From positions 187,810 to 251,809 of the forward strand of contig VTPC01000030.1 of the NCBI GenBank assembly GCA_011009095.1: 64,000 bases of DNA, read 5' to 3'. The DNA is from Ignelater luminosus (taxonomy: Eukaryota; Arthropoda; Insecta; Coleoptera; Elateridae). The notes beneath the pieces are model-generated. The model saw only the letters and a program-made list of their open reading frames with translations, was not told where the DNA came from and did not search any database. A program made the translations under genes and the position numbers. Numbering within the stretch: the stretch's first letter is position 1; each line of letters starts with the position of its first letter. Shown piece by piece: positions 61,566-64,000 of the stretch.

Positions 61566-63054
61566 CAGGGTGTTTACTAAATATGCGACAAAGATTCGGG
61601 AGGTTATTCCTTGGGTTATTTTAAGATTCTTTTGTCCTTTGACGATTTTTGAAAAGACGCTTTGTTTCAAAGTTACAGGACGAGAAGGGTAAAATAAAAC
61701 TACGGTGTGTTGCACTAGGCCTACGGAGTACAAGAAATGTCCAGAAATACGTCTCCATTGTGACTTGCCATCGTTTCCATAGTGACTTGTCATTTTCTCC
61801 CTTTGAAAGTTGTCAAAATTGATTGCGTCGCATATTTTCGTTTGATACTTAAACTTTCGTTAGTAAAGCTTTCTAATATGAATGGCTGTACAAACACCGA
61901 GATGACAGATACGCATTTTATGTATAGACTTGCCTATAGGAATTCGTTAGAGGCTAGGCGGTTGTACAGTGAACGATTTCCAATTGTCATTTTCCTGATA
62001 TAAAAACTTTCCAAAGCATTCATCAACGTCTTCATGAAAAAGGCACATTTAAACAAAATAAAGGACGAGGAAAGTCAACACCAGTAACAACGGTAGAAGT
62101 GGAAAAAAATGTGCTGGGCATAATAAAGGAAGATGTAGGTACATCTACCAGAAAAATAGCAAATGCTTTGAGTGTAAGTAATAGGACTGTGTGGAAAATC
62201 TTGAAGTAAAACGGCTCGAGTCCATATCACATCCAGCGCATTCAAGCATTTATTCCTGCTGATTTTCGTCAACGTATTGCATTTTGTCAATGGATTCTGC
62301 AAACTTTGGTTCAAATCCTTCAACTAATGTCGCTAATTCTTTTTACCGATGAAGCAGATTTCTCCAGAAATGCAATTAGGAACTTCCATAATAACCGTGT
62401 GTGGGCAGATGAAAACCCAAATGTGGTACTAGAAAATCGTTTTCAATATCAATTTTTATCAAACACTCGGATTGGAATTGTGGTTGGCTGGTTAATTGGA
62501 CCGGTATTTCTACCAGAAGACTTACCAGTGGGGTGTATCGAAGGTTTTTAGAAGAATCACTGCCTGGGTCCTAGAGAATGTACCATTGGCGTCATGTGGT
62601 TTATGCACGATGGTGCACCAACACATTTTAATCTCGTTGCTCGTGAGTTTTTAAATGCAACATATGAAGAGCGCTGAATTGATCGAGGTGGAGCATTTGA
62701 AAATATTAGTATACACTACTCCAGTAGAAAATGAAGAAGATTTGAGAAATCGGATAATTGAGGGGTGTAATGCAATGACAAACAGCCCTGGTATTTTTGG
62801 AAAAGATTGGCAGTCAGCAAGGAGTAGATTGGATGCATGGATCCTAGCTGGTGGTAGTCATTTTCAGCAGATTTTGTAGATCAAGAATCTTTACATGTAA
62901 TATGAATAAAGTATTGTTTTCTTTCAAAAATCTTTTATTGCCCTGTATCTTCGAAACAAAGCGTCTTTTCAAAAATCATCAAAGAACAAAAAAATCTTAA
63001 AATAACCCAAGGCTAACCCTCTGAATTTTTGTCGCATGTTTAGTAAACACCCTG
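61566..63054 (+). mobile_element. Tc1/mariner-superfamily transposon with long inverted ends, 1489 bp
   Basis: The element begins CAGGGTGTTTACTAAATATG and ends with the reverse complement of CAGGGTGTTTACTAAACATG. The inverted ends extend about 115 bases (61566-61680 and 62940-63054). They share blocks such as CCTTGGGTTATTTTAAGAT, TTTTTGAAAAGACGC and TTTGTTTC, with roughly nine in ten bases matching. TA lies directly outside each end (61564-61565 and 63055-63056). The interior encodes a transposase on the plus strand. Confidence 0.93.
61878..62879 (+). pseudogene. Tc1/mariner-type transposase pseudogene
   Basis: The N-terminal frame from ATG 61878 reads DTHFMYRLAYRNS and LEARRLYSERFP, then hits a stop at 62001 after a frame loss. 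The neighbouring frame continues with SIHQRLHEKGTF (62018-62050), a helix-turn-helix VGTSTRKIANALSVSNRTVW (62136-62195), YHIQRIQAFIPADFRQRI (62224-62280), and LFTDEADFSRNA with the first catalytic Asp (62340-62376). NFHNNRVWADENPN, WFMHDGAPTHFN with the second catalytic Asp (62599-62630), and VYTTPVENEEDLRNRIIEG...DAWILAGGSHF to TAG at 62877 follow. Before the last block the RSPDLNPLDF segment carrying the third catalytic residue is deleted. A TGA at 62675 replaces the expected Trp. It is inactive but only lightly decayed. Confidence 0.88.
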
Positions 63055-63920
63055 TATATTCTTTATTTCTTATTATTTTATTATTTAATGTATATTTATT
63101 CATTATTATTAATGATACACAATAAAGAAACTTTTTAATCGTTTAAATCGATTTTCTGCGCCCGCGCGCCTGTTTAGTTTACATATGTGTACTCCATACC
63201 TCAGAAAATCATGTTCCGCCGGCCCTGGATACCCCCTTTTTTGCTCTAATTTGGTTGTATTGTTAAACGTTCCGCTAATAGTTTTAGAGGTATGTCTCTT
63301 GGCAGTATTTGTAAATTAATTACTATAGGGATCCCTTTATTGTAATTATTACAAGATGGAAACTGCCAAAAGGAAATAGTGGCATTTTGGGTACTTACTA
63401 GACAAGAGAAGTTGTGAGTGGTCTTTAAACGAATTTAAAAATTGTAATCAAAAATGGACTTACACAAAGTGTAAACACAGACAAAGAAGACTTACTATAT
63501 CGAAACGCAATGAAATAATATTTCCCTCATCGACGTGCAATTATTTGAATTGTTCACTCGATGCTTACATACATTTAGCAGACGAATTTCATGTCAAAAT
63601 ATGTAAATAAAGTGTTACGTGCACTTTCGGGTTTAGATCGTGGGCGATGAGGGCCTAATGCCGGTGGTAGGCGGTAGTACAAGTACGAGAATCTTGATGA
63701 AATTCGAGATCGGGAGGGTGCCAGCCGCAGAAAAAGTCGTTGACCTAATTTCGGAGGGGAAATCCTGCAGCTGATCTCCGTATCTAGGTCATTGTGCGAT
63801 AAGGTTATCAGATTCGAACAACATGTTCGAACATTACACAAACGGAAAGAATCGAGATTGTACTGCACGCTCTGAAGATACTTACGTTCCCAGTAGGGGA
63901 TTAAACTAACGTTGTATATT
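63055..63920. other. Non-coding stretch with a short inverted-repeat partner
   Basis: 63211-63235 (GTTCCGCCGGCCCTGGATAC core) is an imperfect inverted partner of 61437-61463, so related ends flank the mariner-like element. 63590-63870 is less AT-rich, with a 97-codon minus-strand frame of arginine/serine-rich composition that I cannot assign. Confidence 0.4.
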
Positions 63921-63991
63921 TATATGAAGATCGACGTCCTTTGGCCACAAAATCTATTCGTACGCTATTTCCAAAAGAAAAGTCAAAAGGT
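63921..63991 (+). other. Candidate host exon 3' end with consensus splice donor
   Basis: The segment up to AAAAG|GTAAGT (donor at 63992) is open in two frames. One reads YEDRRPLATKSIRTLFPKEK after an upstream TAA. The other starts at an ATG (MKIDVLWPQNLFVRYFQKK). The composition is more gene-like than the surroundings. No family is recognised and the window ends here, so this is a weak candidate. Confidence 0.22.
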
Positions 63992-64000
63992 AAGTTAACA

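Noticed and set aside
61542..61793. Minus-strand frame over the left end of the Tc1/mariner-type element
   Set aside because: It spans the terminal inverted repeat and is not a gene.
63872..63890. ATACTTACGT resembling the 5' end of U1 snRNA
   Set aside because: Only about nine bases match, and the rest of U1 is absent.

Overview
The window looks like arthropod, most likely insect, nuclear DNA. It is strongly AT-rich. No host gene can be followed beyond a possible exon or two. Nearly everything recognisable is a decayed mobile element of a family typical of insects: Tc1/mariner, hAT, piggyBac, Helitron, and jockey- and RTE-type LINEs. There are also two multi-copy insect protein families whose names I cannot give. 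There are no bacterial-style operons, ribosome binding sites or CRISPR arrays. I found no convincing tRNA or rRNA gene. One run of N (44227-44626) marks an assembly gap.

Layout. 1-2150: AT-rich DNA with nothing identifiable. 2180-4262: a remnant of an unnamed transposase-like family between short repeated motifs. 5090-6250: a dispersed repeat (second copy at 12066-12215) and a weak piggyBac-like trace. 13066-13143: a possible untranslated leader exon ending in ATG. 15641-18475: an hAT element with its transposase on the minus strand. 21855-23063: a mariner with both ends and TA duplications, but a dead transposase. 27056-29076: two parts of one piggyBac-like transposase separated by an RTE-type LINE 3' fragment. 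31043-31640: a dispersed repeat whose inverted partner lies at 61165-61450. 31755-32610: a remnant of a protein with acidic DAD/EDTD motifs and a cysteine-rich tail. 37390-38460: a GC-rich LINE 3' end. 38465-40403: a deleted jockey-type LINE (minus strand) between two direct repeats.

44627-46905 is the best preserved element, a jockey-clade LINE with one continuous frame broken only by three TGA codons. 56262-59204 is a ZMYM1-like hAT element that received a 5'-truncated Helitron. The Helitron junction carries a perfect 49-bp inverted copy of the hAT's own coding region. 59705-59955 is a LINE endonuclease fragment. 61566-63054 is a second Tc1/mariner-type element with about 115-bp inverted termini. 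The last 80 bases hold a possible host exon with a consensus splice donor.

The elements do not form a pathway. The window reads as layered insertions, some nested, in a gene-poor intergenic or long-intron region. The most unusual items are the 49-bp inverted repeat at the hAT/Helitron junction and the TGA codons at expected tryptophan positions in two otherwise readable elements. I found no convincing new biological system.
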